Positions 6,896 through 20,754 of a stretch of 64,000 bases of DNA are shown here, one piece after another. Under the pieces are notes generated by a model. That model saw only the letters and a list, made by a program, of their open reading frames with translations. It made no database searches and was not told the origin of the DNA. The position numbers and the translations under genes were made by a program. The stretch lies in NCBI RefSeq assembly GCF_950295315.1, contig NW_026647181.1, positions 1-64,000 of the forward strand, given 5' to 3'. The DNA is from Erinaceus europaeus (Eukaryota; Chordata; Mammalia; Eulipotyphla; Erinaceidae). The stretch's first letter is position 1, and every line of letters starts with the position of its first letter.

Positions 6896-9800
6896 ATTTA
6901 CATGAACTCTGGAAACACACAGGGACATATACATCTCTGTAACCTGTATTACTTATTCGTTGATTGATTGATTGCCTCAAGGGGTTATTGCCTCAGCTCA
7001 GTGCCTGCGCCACGAAAAATCCACAGCCCCTGCACTCCTTTTGTTCCCCTTTCGCTGCCCTTGTTGCTTGGTCACTGTGGTGGTTATTGTTGTGGTTGTT
7101 GTTGTTGTTTTGACCTTGCATCAGACAGAGAGAAAAGGAGAGAGCAGGGGAAATACAGAGTGGGAGAGAAAGATAGAGCCCCTAAAGACCTGCTTCACCC
7201 CCTGTAAAGCGACTCCCCTGCAGGTGGGGGTCTGGGCGCCAGACCCCAGACCCTTCCACCTGTCCCCTCTTTTCGTGAGCGCCACAAGGCCTTAACCCTC
7301 TGACATACCGCCAAACCTCCCGGGATTTACTTTTGAAGGCAATATCACCTGCCTCATTTTGAATTCTCATTATCCTGAGGGTCAGTCCTGGAGACAGCGT
7401 CATGACACGACACACGGAGATCTCTGGTATCAGCACCAGGAACAGCAGCTGGGGCTCTAGTGCCAGGGCAGGAGCAACTCCCCATCCACCGTCCACGGAG
7501 TCCACCTGCCTGCATTTTGGTCCTTTTCCCTCCAAAAAAGATCTTTCCCTTTTTTCACTGAGAAACAAGCAGCAGACAGGTTACCCAGGCAGGGGGAAAA
7601 AAAATAATTAAAAAGCCTTTTTTTTTTTTTTTTAACCGTAGCGAATGACCATCATCTGGGAAGTACAGGTTTTGAACCAGAAAACTCTGTCTGTCTGTGT
7701 CCTAGTCCACAGAAAGAGCCACTAGCCCAGCCAGATCTCACACTCAGATGGGGTGTTTTTGCCAGTCAAAAGTCTGCACAGCGCACTAGGGATTGGGCGG
7801 CCTGAGACCCAAATGTTACATTGTAGATGGACTGTTTGCAGTGCTTGCTCCCCAGGACATTGGACTTTCTCAACTCCCTCCCCTACAGCATGAAAAAAAG
7901 GTTCTTGACCAACCATAGAGCAAATGGAGTAGGGGCGAGTGGAGCTTGTTGCATGTCTGCGCTGCTCATGCCCACGTGTCTGTGGGGGGCCGTGGCGGAG
8001 GCTGTAAGGGGGCTAGGGGGCAGTAGGAGACTCTTTGAGAGCAGGCTGCAGGCAGGAGAGCCCGTGAGTGTGTGCAGGGCTGTGTGTGTGTGTGTGGTGG
8101 CAGGGGTTAGGGCAGGTCCCTCTGCTCGATAGTGAGATGGCAGCTGGGTTGGCTTTGGGCCCCCAGGGGTGAAACGCAGAAGCAGGGTGACAGGAAAGTA
8201 GTGCATGGAGGCACAAAGTAGATGTTATTTGGGGAGCTGGGTGACAGAGGGCAAGGGGAAAGGGGGCATCCTTGAGCAGGGGTTTGGAGTAGAGAGTGGG
8301 GGGAGCTGGAGGCATGGAAGGTCCCAGTAACCAGGGATTGACAGGAACAGATTCATGCACCCACCCACTGGATAGAAGCTGCAGCAGCCAGAGCACCAGC
8401 CCTGGATTGCCTAGGCCAAGGGCACTGAATGAGTCCAGCTGAGGATGAGGAAGAGAAGGAGGAGGAGGTGGAGGAGGAGGAGTAGGAGGAGGAGGAGGAG
8501 GAGGAGGAGGAAGAGGAGAAGGAAGAAGAGGAGGAGGAAGAGGAGGAGGAGTAGGGGCAGGAGGGCAGCTATCAGTAGGCAATGGGATTAATAGAGGCCT
8601 CCATTACAGAGGCATGTGTCCAGGCAGGCACCCACCAATCCTCAGGGGCAGCTCAGGGCACCCAGGGACCTGGTGTGGGTATCTCTGGGGCGGGGACTGT
8701 CAGTCAGTCAGCAAGACTGTGTGTCAGTGCAAATGGTGGGACAGGGGCCTGGCGGACCTTGGTCCCCAGCCCTGGGCTGTCAGATGCCACCCCCATGCCC
8801 AGACACACACCAATCTGCACATCGCCCCTTGGCCCGGCCGACCTGCACCTGCTTTGGCCTGGGGCTCTGGCTCTGGTGGCTGGCCACCAGGCCTCAAGGT
8901 CAAGTTCAGGGTGGGGGTCATGGCTGCTGGTCAACTGGATGGGCGGGGTCCCCGTGGCCTAGCAACCACAGGAGCCCTCTGTGATGTCCTAGCCCCTGGC
9001 ATTCTGTGCTGGCCACACTGGCACTAGGCAGCCCAACTGCCCTTCCACTAGGTCAACCAGCAGCGCCCAGACGCCTGGGCCCTGGCACAGGGGGACGGAA
9101 GGATGGGAAGCCAGTGCTGACCGACAAGGGACCTCAGGGCTGGCAGTCAAGAGAAGACAGGTGGAGGTGTGCCCGGGATCCAGGGAGCCCAGGCCAGAGC
9201 TGCCTGCATGCCTGCCTGCCTTGCTGGATGTCTGTATGCTGCCTTTGTCCAGGTAGGTTTCTCAGGTCCCCTCCACTCCTGTCCTCTCCTGTACTCTCCT
9301 GTCCTCTCCTGCCCTCCCCATCCTCTCCCCTCTCCTCTCCTCTGCACTTTGCTTCTCTCCTTTTTCTGTCTTCTCTTCCGGGTGTCCTGCTCAACAGCTC
9401 CAGCACTTGTGATGGTTCTCCAGTGACAGCTGTTCGCAACCCCTTCCACCCCCTCCCTGCCCCTGAAGTGACCCAACTCACAGGTCTCCGGCTCACCCCA
9501 CCCACACCCACACCCCCCAACACATTCCCTGGTTCAGCCCCTCTGCCCTATTCAGCCGAACTCGCCCCTTTGCAACCTACCTATGCATCCTGGTTTGTCT
9601 TCACCATTCAAGGAGAGATCTCCTTTTATACTTAGCTTGGTTGACTGGTGGATGGATGGATGGATGGATGGATGGATGGATGGATGGATGGATGCATGGA
9701 TGGATGGATGCATGGATGCATGGATGCATGGATGGATGGATGTATAGATTGATGGGTGGATGAATGGATGCATGGACAGGTCAATGGATTTGTTTTGTAG

Positions 9801-10360
9801 AGGCAGAGTACCATCTAGGGGTACTTGAGACCGCTGGTGTCAGAGCCAGAGTCTATGTCAAATGTAAAACATTAATACATCAATAACAAAAAATGATTAA
9901 GCACCTAAATAAATAAATAAATAAATAAATATAAAAACTGGGTTAAAAAATACATGGCGTCTTTGCCTTTCTGCATATGGTATGATGCTGTGAGGATCTT
10001 AACAAGGAAAGCATTGTCCTGAGTAGCCCCACTGAAGTAGTGGAATATTTCCTTTTTCTTTTTTTACTTTCAGTTTTCTTGATTATTTATTGGAATAAAT
10101 AGTCAGGAATTGAGAGGGAAGGGAGGGATAGAGGGTTTGTGACACAGAGAGAGTCACCTGCAGCACTTCTGCACCACTTGTAAAGATTTCCCCCGGCAGG
10201 TGGGGACCAGGGTCTTGAAGCCCAGTCCCCCTGCATTGTAACATGAGTGCTTAACTGGGTGTGGCACCACCTGGTACCCTTGATGGGACACTTTTTTTTA
10301 GCAATGAAAAGAAATTCTCGTGGCAAGATAATAAATAAGTGAAGAAATAAACAAAAGTGC
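6896..10360 (+). repeat. Unit 3 (class B-prime)
   Basis: Landmarks: SINE-A 7037-7321, 16-base poly-T (the shortest uninterrupted one), GGA tract 8441-8557 (117 bp), TGGA tract 9649-9742 (94 bp), six TAAA, SINE-B 10081-10279. It shares with units 5 and 8 the changes CCAGGGGTGAA, CCACCAGGCC and CTTTTTCTGTC. It has a private ATTTGTTTTG where others read ATTGGTTTTG near 9789. It looks like a relative of the middle unit of the trimer in units 4-9. Confidence 0.95.
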
Positions 10361-11079
10361 ATTTACATGAACTCTGGAAACACACAGGGACATATACATC
10401 TCTGTAACCTGTATTACTTATTCGTTGATTGATTGATTGCCTCAAGGGGTTATTGCCTCAGCTCAGTGCCTGCGCCACGAAAAATCCACAGCCCCTGCAC
10501 TCCTTTTGTTCCCCTTTCGCTGCCCTTGTTGCTTGGTCACTGTGGTGGTTATTGTTGTGGTTGTTGTTGTTGTTTTGACCTTGCATCAGACAGAGAGAAA
10601 AGGAGAGAGCAGGGGAAATACAGAGTGGGAGAGAAAGATAGAGCCCCTAAAGACCTGCTTCACCCCCTGTAAAGCGACTCCCTGCAGGTGGGGGTCTGGG
10701 AGCCAGACCCCAGACCCTTCCACCTGTCCCCTCTTTTCGTGAGCGCCACAAGGCCTTAACCCTCTGACATACCGCCAAACCTCCCGGGATTTACTTTTGA
10801 AGGCAATATCACCTGCCTCATTTTGAATTCTCATTATCCTGAGGGTCAGTCCTGGAGACAGCGTCATGACACGACACACGGAGATCTCTGGTATCAGCAC
10901 CAGGAACAGCAGCGGGGGCTCTAGTGCCAGGGCAGGAGCAACTCCCCATCCACCGTCCACGGAGTCCACCTGCCTGCATTTTGGTCCTTTTCCCTCCAAA
11001 AAAGATCTTTCCCTTTTTTCACTGAGAAACAAGCAGCAGACAGGTTACCCAGGCAGGGGGAAAAAAAATAATTAAAAAG

Positions 11080-11112
<33 letters not shown>

Positions 11113-13841
11113 GTAGCGAATGACCATCATCTGGGAAGTACAGGTTTTGAACCAGAAAACTCTGTCTGTCTGTGTCCTAGTCCACAGAAAGAGCCACTAG
11201 CCCAGCCAGATCTCACACTCAGATGGGGTGTTTTTGCCAGTCAAAAGTCTGCACAGCGCACTAGGGATTGGGCGGCCTGAGACCCAAATGTTACATTGTA
11301 GATGGACTGTTTGCAGTGCTTGCTCCCCAGGACATTGGACTTTCTCAACTCCCTCCCCTACAGCATGAAAAAAAGGTTCTTGACCAACCATAGATCAAAT
11401 GGAGTAGGGGCGAGTGGAGCTTGTTGCATGTCTGCGCTGCTCATGCCCACGTGTCTGTGGGGGGCCGTGGCGGAGGCTATAAGGGGGCTAGGGGGCAGAA
11501 GGAGACTCTTTGAGAGCAGGCTGCAGGCAGGGGAGCCCGTGAGTGTGTGCAGTGCTGTGTGTGTGTGTGTGGTGTCAGGGGTTAGGGCAGGTCCCTCTGC
11601 TTGATAGTGAGATGGCAGCTGGGTTGGCTTTGGGCCCCCAGGGCTGAAGCGCAGAAGCAGGGTGGCAGGAAAGTAGTGCATGGAGGCACAAAGTAGATGT
11701 TATTTAGGGAGCTGGGTGACAGAGGGCAAGGGGAAAGGGGGCATCCTTGAGCAGGGGTTTGGAGTAGAGAGTGGGGGGAGCTGGAGGCATGGAAGGTCCC
11801 AGTAACCAGGGATTGACAGGAACAGATTCCTGCACCCACCCACTGGATAGAAGCTGCAGCAGCCAGAGCACCAGCCCTGGATTGCCTAGGCCAAGGGCAC
11901 TGAATGAGTCCAGCTGAGGATGAGGAAGAGAAGGAGGAGGAGGTGGAGGAGGAGGAGTAGGAGGAGGAGGAGGAGGAGGAGGAAGAGGAGAATGAAGAAG
12001 AGGAGGAGGAAGAGGAGTAGGAGGAGGAGTAGGGGCAGGAGGGCAGCTATCAGTAGGCAATGGGATTAATAGAGGCCTCCATTACAGAGGCATGTGTCCA
12101 GGCAGGCACCCACCAATCCTCAGGGGCAGCTCAGGGCACCCAGGGACCTGGTGTGGGTATCTCTGGGGCGGGGACTGTCAGTCAGTCAGCAAGACTGTGT
12201 GTCAGTGCAAATGGTGGGACAGGGGCCTGGCGGACCTTGGTCCCCAGCCCTGGGCTGTCAGATGCCACCCCCATGCCCAGACACACACCAATCTGCACAT
12301 CGCCCCTTGGCCCGGCCGACCTGCACCTGCTTTGGCCTGGGGCTCTGGCTCTGGTGGCTGGCCACCAGCCCTCAAGGTCAAGTTCAGGGTGGGGGTCATG
12401 GCTGCTGGTCAACTGGATGGGCGGGGTCCCCGTGGCCTAGCAACCACAGGAGCCCTCTGTGATGTCCTAGCCCCTGGCATTCTGTGCTGGCCACACTGGC
12501 ACTAGGCAGCCCAACTGCCCTTCCACTAGGTCAGCCAGCAGCGCCCAGACGCCTGGGCCCTGGCACAGGGGGACGGAAGGATGGGAAGCCAGTGCTGACC
12601 GACAAGGGACCTCAGGGCTGGCAGTCAAGAGAAGACAGGTGGAGTTGTGCCCGGGATCCAGGGAGCCCAGGCCAGAGCTGCCTGCATGCCTGCCTGCCTT
12701 GCTGGATGTCTGTATGCTGCCTTTGTCCAGGTAGGTTTCTCAGGTCCCCTCCACTCCTGTCCTCTCCTGTACTCTCCTGTCCTCTCCTGCCCTCCCCATC
12801 CTCTCCCCTCTCCTCTCCTCTGCACTTTGCTTCTCTCCTTTGTCTGTCTTCTCTTCCGGGTGTCCTGCTCAACAGCTCCAGCACTTGTGATGGTTCTCCA
12901 GTGACAGCTGTTCGCAACCCCTTCCACCCCCTCCCTGCCCCTGAAGTGACCCAACTCACAGGTCTCCGGCTCACCCCACCCACACCCACACCCCCAACAC
13001 ATTCCCTGGTTCAGCCCCTCTGCCCTATTCAGCCGAACTCGCCCCTTTGCAACCTACCTATGCATCCTGGTTTGTCTTCACCATTCAAGGAGAGATCTCC
13101 TTTTATACTTAGCTTGGTTGACTGGTGGATGGATGGATGGATGGATGGATGGATGGATGGATGGATGGATGCATGGATGCATGGATGGATGGATGCATGG
13201 ATGCATGGATGCATGGATGGATGGATGTATAGATTGATGGGTGGATGAATGGATGCATGGACAGGTCAATGGATTGGTTTTGTAGAGGCAGAGTACCATC
13301 TAGGGGTACTTGAGACCGCTGGTGTCAGAGCCAGAGTCTATGTCAAATGTAAAACATTAATACATCAATAACAAAAAATGATTAAGCACCTAAATAAATA
13401 AATAAATAAATATAAAAACTGGGTTAAAAAATACATGGCGTCTTTGCCTTTCTGCATATGGTATGATGCTGTGAGGATCTTAACAAGGAAAGCATTGTCC
13501 TGAGTAGCCCCACTGAAGTAGTGGAATATTTCCTTTTTCTTTTTTTACTTTCAGTTTTCTTGATTATTTATTGGAATAAATAGTCAGGAATTGAGAGGGA
13601 AGGGAGGGATAGAGGGTTTGTGACACAGAGAGAGTCACCTGCAGCACTTCTGCACCACTTGTAAAGATTTCCCCCGGCAGGTGGGGACCAGGGTCTTGAA
13701 GCCCAGTCCCCCTGCATTGTAACATGAGTGCTTAACTGGGTGTGGCACCACCTGGTACCCTTGATGGGACACTTTTTTTTAGCAATGAAAAGAAATTCTC
13801 GTGGCAAGATAATAAATAAGTGAAGAAATAAACAAAAGTGC
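10361..13841 (+). repeat. Unit 4 (class A1; first unit of trimer copy 1)
   Basis: Longest unit. Landmarks: SINE-A 10502-10785 with a private 1-bp C deletion near 10680, 27-base poly-T, GGA tract 11916-12035 (120 bp), TGGA tract 13126-13227 (102 bp, the longest), five TAAA, SINE-B 13562-13760. It shares with unit 7 only: GAG in the SINE-A hairpin loop, GAATGAAG inside the GGA tract, a C run shortened from six to five near 12990, and five TAAA. Private changes include AGCGGGGGC, TAGATCAAATGG and GGAGTTGTGCC. Confidence 0.95.
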
Positions 13842-16800
13842 ATTTACATGAACTCTGGAAACACACAGGGACATATACATCTCTGTAACCTGTATTACTT
13901 ATTCGTTGATTGATTGATTGCCTCAAGGGGTTATTGCCTCAGCTCAGTGCCTGCGCCACGAAAAATCCACAGCCCCTGCACTCCTTTTGTTCCCCTTTCG
14001 CTGCCCTTGTTGCTTGGTCACTGTGGTGGTTATTGTTGTGGTTGTTGTTGTTGTTTTGACCTTGCATCAGACAGAGAGAAAAGGAGAGAGCAGGGGAAAT
14101 ACAGAGTGGGAGAGAAAGATAGAGCCCCTAAAGACCTGCTTCACCCCCTGTAAAGCGACTCCCCTGCAGGTGGGGGTCTGGGCGCCAGACCCCAGACCCT
14201 TCCACCTGTCCCCTCTTTTCGTGAGCGCCACAAGGCCTTAACCCTCTGACATACCGCCAAACCTCCCGGGATTTACTTTTGAAGGCAATATCACCTGCCT
14301 CATTTTGAATTCTCATTATCCTGAGGGTCAGTCCTGGAGACAGCGTCATGACACGACACACGGAGATCTCTGGTATCAGCACCAGGAACAGCAGCTGGGG
14401 CTCTAGTGCCAGGGCAGGAGCAACTCCCCATCCACCGTCCATGGAGTCCACCTGCCTGCATTTTGGTCCTTTTCCCTCCAAAAAAGATCTTTCCCTTTTT
14501 TCACTGAGAAACAAGCAGCAGACAGGTTACCCAGGCAGGGGGAAAAAAAATAATTAAAAAGCCTTTTTTTTTTTTTTTTTTTAACCGTAGCGAATGACCA
14601 TCATCTGGGAAGTACAGGTTTTGAACCAGAAAACTCTGTCTGTCTGTGTCCTAGTCCACAGAAAGAGCCACTAGCCCAGCCAGATCTCACACTCAGATGG
14701 GGTGTTTTTGCCAGTCAAAAGTCTGCACAGCGCACTAGGGATTGGGCGGCCTGAGACCCAAATGTTACATTGTAGATGGACTGTTTGCAGTGCTTGCTCC
14801 CCAGGACATTGGACTTTCTCAACTCCCTCCCCTACAGCATGAAAAAAAGGTTCTTGACCAACCATAGAGCAAATGGAGTAGGGGCGAGTGGAGCTTGTTG
14901 CATGTCTGCGCTGCTCATGCCCACGTGTCTGTGGGGGGCCGTGGCGGAGGCTGTAAGGGGGCTAGGGGGCAGTAGGAGACTCTTTGAGAGCAGGCTGCAG
15001 GCAGGAGAGCCCGTGAGTGTGTGCAGGGCTGTGTGTGTGTGTGTGGTGGCAGGGGTTAGGGCAGGTCCCTCTGCTCGATAGTGAGATGGCAGCTGGGTTG
15101 GCTTTGGGCCCCCAGGGGTGAAGCGCAGAAGCAGGGTGACAGGAAAGTAGTGCATGGAGGCACAAAGTAGATGTTATTTGGGGAGCTGGGTGACAGAGGG
15201 CAAGGGGAAAGGGGGCATCCTTGAGCAGGGGTTTGGAGTAGAGAGTGGGGGGAGCTGGAGGCATGGAAGGTCCCAGTAACCAGGGATTGACAGGAACAGA
15301 TTCCTGCACCCACCCACTGGATAGAAGCTGCAGCAGCCAGAGCACCAGCCCTGGATTGCCTAGGCCAAGGGCACTGAATGAGTCCAGCTGAGGATGAGGA
15401 AGAGAAGGAGGAGGAGGTGGAGGAGGAGGAGTAGGAGGAGGAGGAGGAGGAGGAGGAGGAAGAGGAGAAGGAAGAAGAGGAGGAGGAAGAGGAGGAGGAG
15501 TAGGGGCAGGAGGGCAGCTATCAGTAGGCAATGGGATTAATAGAGGCCTCCATTACAGAGGCATGTGTCCAGGCAGGCACCCACCAATCCTCAGGGGCAG
15601 CTCAGGGCACCCAGGGACCTGGTGTGGGTATCTCTGGGGCGGGGACTGTCAGTCAGTCAGCAAGACTGTGTGTCAGTGCAAATGGTGGGACAGGGGCCTG
15701 GCGGACCTTGGTCCCCAGCCCTGGGCTGTCAGATGCCACCCCCATGCCCAGACACACACCAATCTGCACATCGCCCCTTGGCCCGGCCGACCTGCACCTG
15801 CTTTGGCCTGGGGCTCTGGCTCTGGTGGCTGGCCACCAGGCCTCAAGGTCAAGTTCAGGGTGGGGGTCATGGCTGCTGGTCAACTGGATGGGCGGGGTCC
15901 CCGTGGCCTAGCAACCACAGGAGCCCTCTGTGATGTCCTAGCCCCTGGCATTCTGTGCTGGCCACACTGGCACTAGGCAGCCCAACTGCCCTTCCACTAG
16001 GTCAACCAGCAGCGCCCAGACGCCTGGGCCCTGGCACAGGGGGACGGAAGGATGGGAAGCCAGTGCTGACCGACAAGGGACCTCAGGGCTGGCAGTCAAG
16101 AGAAGACAGGTGGAGGTGTGCCCGGGATCCAGGGAGCCCAGGCCAGAGCTGCCTGCATGCCTGCCTGCCTTGCTGGATGTCTGTATGCTGCCTTTGTCCA
16201 GGTAGGTTTCTCAGGTCCCCTCCACTCCTGTCCTCTCCTGTACTCTCCTGTCCTCTCCTGCCCTCCCCATCCTCTCCCCTCTCCTCTCCTCTGCACTTTG
16301 CTTCTCTCCTTTTTCTGTCTTCTCTTCCGGGTGTCCTGCTCAACAGCTCCAGCACTTGTGATGGTTCTCCAGTGACAGCTGTTCGCAACCCCTTCCACCC
16401 CCTCCCTGCCCCTGAAGTGACCCAACTCACAGGTCTCCGGCTCACCCCACCCACACCCACACCCCCCAACACATTCCCTGGTTCAGCCCCTCTGCCCTAT
16501 TCAGCCGAACTCGCCCCTTTGCAACCTACCTATGCATCCTGGTTTGTCTTCACCATTCAAGGAGAGATCTCCTTTTATACTTAGCTTGGTTGACTGGTGG
16601 ATGGATGGATGGATGGATGGATGGATGGATGGATGGATGGATGGATGCATGGATGGATGGATGCATGGATGCATGGATGCATGGATGGATGGATGTATAG
16701 ATTGATGGGTGGATGAATGGATGCATGGACAGGTCAATGGATTGGTTTTGTAGAGGCAGAGTACCATCTAGGGGTACTTGAGACCGCTGGTGTCAGAGCC

Positions 16801-17305
16801 AGAGTCTATGTCAAATGTAAAACATTAATACATCAATAACAAAAAATGATTAAGCACCTAAATAAATAAATAAATATAAAAACTGGGTTAAAAAATACAT
16901 GGCGTCTTTGCCTTTCTGCATATGGTATGATGCTGTGAGGATCTTAACAAGGAAAGCATTGTCCTGAGTAGCCCCACTGAAGTAGTGGAATATTTCCTTT
17001 TTCTTTTTTTACTTTCAGTTTTCTTGATTATTTATTGGAATAAATAGTCAGGAATTGAGAGGGAAGGGAGGGATAGAGGGTTTGTGACACAGAGAGAGTC
17101 AACTGCAGCACTTCTGCACCACTTGTAAAGATTTCCCCCGGCAGGTGGGGACCAGGGTCTTGAAGCCCAGTCCCCCTGCATTGTAACATGAGTGCTTAAC
17201 TGGGTGTGGCACCACCTGGTACCCTTGATGGGACACTTTTTTTTAGCAATGAAAAGAAATTCTCGTGTCAAGATAATAAATAAGTGAAGAAATAAACAAA
17301 AGTGC
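13842..17305 (+). repeat. Unit 5 (class B-prime; second unit of trimer copy 1)
   Basis: Landmarks: SINE-A 13983-14267, 19-base poly-T, GGA tract 15390-15506 (117 bp), TGGA tract 16598-16695 (98 bp), four TAAA, SINE-B 17026-17224. It shares with unit 8 only: GTCCATGGAGTCC in the block after SINE-A and AGAGTCAACTGC inside SINE-B. It has a private TCTCGTGTCAAG near the end of the unit. Confidence 0.95.
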
Positions 17306-20300
17306 ATTTACATGAACTCTGGAAACACACAGGGACATATACATCTCTGTAACCTGTATTACTTATTCGTTGATTGATTGATTGCCTCAAGGGGTTATTG
17401 CCTCAGCTCAGTGCCTGCGCCACGAAAAATCCACAGCCCCTGCACTCCTTTTGTTCCCCTTTCGCTGCCCTTGTTGCTTGGTCACTGTGGTGGTTATTGT
17501 TGTGGTTGTTGTTGTTGTTTTGACCTTGCATCAGACAGAGAGAAAAGGAGAGAGCAGGGGAAATACAGAGTGGGAGAGAAAGATAGAGCCCCTAAAGACC
17601 TGCTTCACCCCCTGTAAAGCGACTCCCCTGCAGGTGGGGGTCTGGGCGCCAGACCCCAGACCCTTCCACCTGTCCCCTCTTTTCGTGAGCGCCACAAGGC
17701 CTTAACCCTCTGACATACCGCCAAACCTCCCGGGATTTACTTTTGAAGGCAATATCACCTGCCTCATTTTGAATTCTCATTATCCTGAGGGTCAGTCCTG
17801 GAGACAGCGTCATGACACGACACACGGAGATCTCTGGTATCAGACAGCACCAGGAACAGCAGCTGGGGCTCTAGTGCCAGGGCAGGAGCAACTCCCCATC
17901 CACCGTCCACGGAGTCCACCTGCCTGCATTTTGGTCCTTTTCCCTCCAAAAAAGATCTTTCCCTTTTTTCACTGAGAAACAAGCAGCAGACAGGTTACCC
18001 AGGCAGGGGGAAAAAAAATAATTAAAAAGCCTTTTTTTTTTTTTTTTTAACCGTAGCGAATGACCATCATCTGGGAAGTACAGGTTTTGAACCAGAAAAC
18101 TCTGTCTGTGTCCTAGTCCACAGAAAGAGCCACTAGCCCAGCCAGATCTCACACTCAGATGGGGTGTTTTTGCCAGTCAAAAGTCTGCACAGCGCACTAG
18201 GGATTGGGCGGCCTGAGACCCAAATGTTACATTGTAGATGGACTGTTTGCAGTGCTTGCTCCCCAGGACATTGGACTTTCTCAACTCCCTCCCCTACAGC
18301 ATGAAAAAAAGGTTCTTGACCAACCATAGAGCAAATGGAGTAGGGGCGAGTGGAGCTTGTTGCATGTCTGCGCTGCTCATGCCCACATGTCTGTGGGGGG
18401 CCGTGGCGGAGGCTATAAGGGGGCTAGGGGGCAGAAGGAGACTCTTTGAGAGCAGGCTGCAGGCAGGGGAGCCCGTGAGTGTGTGCAGGGCTGTGTGTGT
18501 GTGTGTGGTGTCAGGGGTTAGGGCAGGTCCCTGTGCTCGATAGTGAGATGGCAGCTGGGTTGGCTTTGGGCCCCCAGGGCTGAAGCGCAGAAGCAGGGTG
18601 GCAGGAAAGTAGTGCATGGAGGCACAAAGTAGATGTTATTTAGGGAGCTGGGTGACAGAGGGCAAGGGGAAAGGGGGCATCCTTGAGCAGGGGTTTGGAG
18701 TAGAGAGTGGGGGGAGCTGGAGGCATGGAAGGTCCCAGTAACCAGGGATTGACAGGAACAGATTCCTGCACCCACCCACTGGATAGAAGCTGCAGCAGCC
18801 AGAGCACCAGCCCTGGATTGCCTAGGCCAAGGGCACTGAATGAGTCCAGCTGAGGATGAGGAAGAGAAGGAGGAGGAGGTGGAGGAGGAGGAGTAGGAGG
18901 AGGAGGAGGAGGAGGAGGAAGAGGAGAAGGAAGAAGAGGAGGAGGAAGAGGAGTAGGAGGAGGAGTAGGGGCAGGAGGGCAGCTATCAGTAGGCAATGGG
19001 ATTAATAGAGGCCTCCATTACAGAGGCATGTGTCCAGGCAGGCACCCACCAATCCTCAGGGGCAGCTCAGGGCACCCAGGGACCTGGTGTGGGTATCTCT
19101 GGGGCGGGGACTGTCAGTCAGTCAGCAAGACTGTGTGTCAGTGCAAATGGTGGGACAGGGGCCTGGCGGACCTTGGTCCCCAGCCCTGGGCTGTCAGATG
19201 CCACCCCCATGCCCAGACACACACCAATCTGCACATCGCCCCTTGGCCCGGCCGACCTGCACCTGCTTTGGCCTGGGGCTCTGGCTCTGGTGGCTGGCCA
19301 CCAGCCCTCAAGGTCAAGTTCAGGGTGGGGGTCATGGCTGCTGGTCAACTGGATGGGCGGGGTCCCCGTGGCCTAGCAACCACAGGAGCCCTCTGTGATG
19401 TCCTAGCCCCTGGCATTCTGTGCTGGCCACACTGGCACTAGGCAGCCCAACTGCCCTTCCACTAGGTCAACCAGCAGCGCCCAGACGCCTGGGCCCTGGC
19501 ACAGGGGGACGGAAGGATGGGAAGCCAGTGCTGACTGACAAGGCACCTCAGGGCTGGCAGTCAAGAGAAGACAGGTGGAGGTGTGCCCGGGATCCAGGGA
19601 GCCCAGGCCAGAGCTGCCTGCATGCCTGCCTGCCTTGCTGGATGTCTGTATGCTGCCTTTGTCCAGGTAGGTTTCTCAGGTCCCCTCCACTCCTGTCCTC
19701 TCCTGTACTCTCCTGTCCTCTCCTGCCCTCCCCATCCTCTCCCCTCTCCTCTCCTCTGCACTTTGCTTCTCTCCTTTGTCTGTCTTCTCTTCCGGGTGTC
19801 CTGCTCAACAGCTCCAGCACTTGTGATGGTTCTCCAGTGACAGCTGTTCGCAACCCCTTCCACCCCCTCCCTGCCCCTGAAGTGACCCAACTCACAGGTC
19901 TCCGGCTCACCCCACCCACACCCACACCCCCCAACACATTCCCTGGTTCAGCCCCTCTGCCCTATTCAGCCGAACTCGCCCCTTTGCAACCTACCTATGC
20001 ATCCTGGTTTGTCTTCACCATTCAAGGAGAGATCTCCTTTTATACTTAGCTTGGTTGACTGGTGGATGGATGGATGGATGGATGGATGGATGGATGCATG
20101 GATGGATGGATGCATGGATGCATGGATGCATGGATGGATGGATGTATAGATTGATGGGTGGATGAATGGATGCATGGACAGGTCAATGGATTGGTTTTGT
20201 AGAGGCAGAGTACCATCTAGGGGTACTTGAGACCGCTGGTGTCAGAGCCAGAGTCTATGTCAAATGTAAAACATTAATACATCAATAACAAAAAATGATT

Positions 20301-20754
20301 AAGCACCTAAATAAATAAATAAATATAAAAACTGGGTTAAAAAATACATGGCGTCTTTGCCTTTCTGCATATGGTATGATGCTGTGAGGATCTTAACAAG
20401 GAAAGCATTGTCCTGAGTAGCCCCACTGAAGTAGTGGAATATTTCCTTTTTCTTTTTTTACTTTCAGTTTTCTTGATTATTTATTGGAATAAATAGTCAG
20501 GAATTGAGAGGGAAGGGAGGGATAGAGGGTTTGTGACACAGAGAGAGTCACCTGCAGCACTTCTGCACCACTTGTAAAGATTTCCCCCGGCAGGTGGGGA
20601 CCAGGGTCTTGAAGCCCAGTCCCCCTGCATTGTAACATGAGTGCTTAACTGGGTGTGGCACCACCTGGTACCCTTGATGGGACACTTTTTTTTAGCAATG
20701 AAAAGAAATTCTCGTGGCAAGATAATAAATAAGTGAAGAAATAAACAAAAGTGC
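17306..20754 (+). repeat. Unit 6 (class A2; third unit of trimer copy 1)
   Basis: Landmarks: SINE-A 17447-17731, 17-base poly-T, GGA tract 18852-18971 (120 bp), TGGA tract 20063-20144 (82 bp), four TAAA, SINE-B 20475-20673. It shares with unit 9: CACATG in place of the CACGTG E-box, and CTGACTGACAAGGCACC. It has the long ACAG form, and one CTGT has been lost from the CTGT run near 18105. CCCTGTGCTCG is shared with units 7 and 10. Confidence 0.95.

Larger units (their letters stand above)
10361..20754 (+). repeat. Trimer higher-order repeat, copy 1 (units 4-5-6, 10394 bp)
   Basis: The three units fall in the order A1, B-prime, A2. GGA lengths are 120, 117 and 120 bp; TAAA counts are 5, 4 and 4. 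Each unit shares exclusive variants with the unit three places on (4 with 7, 5 with 8, 6 with 9), not with its neighbours. Confidence 0.88.
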
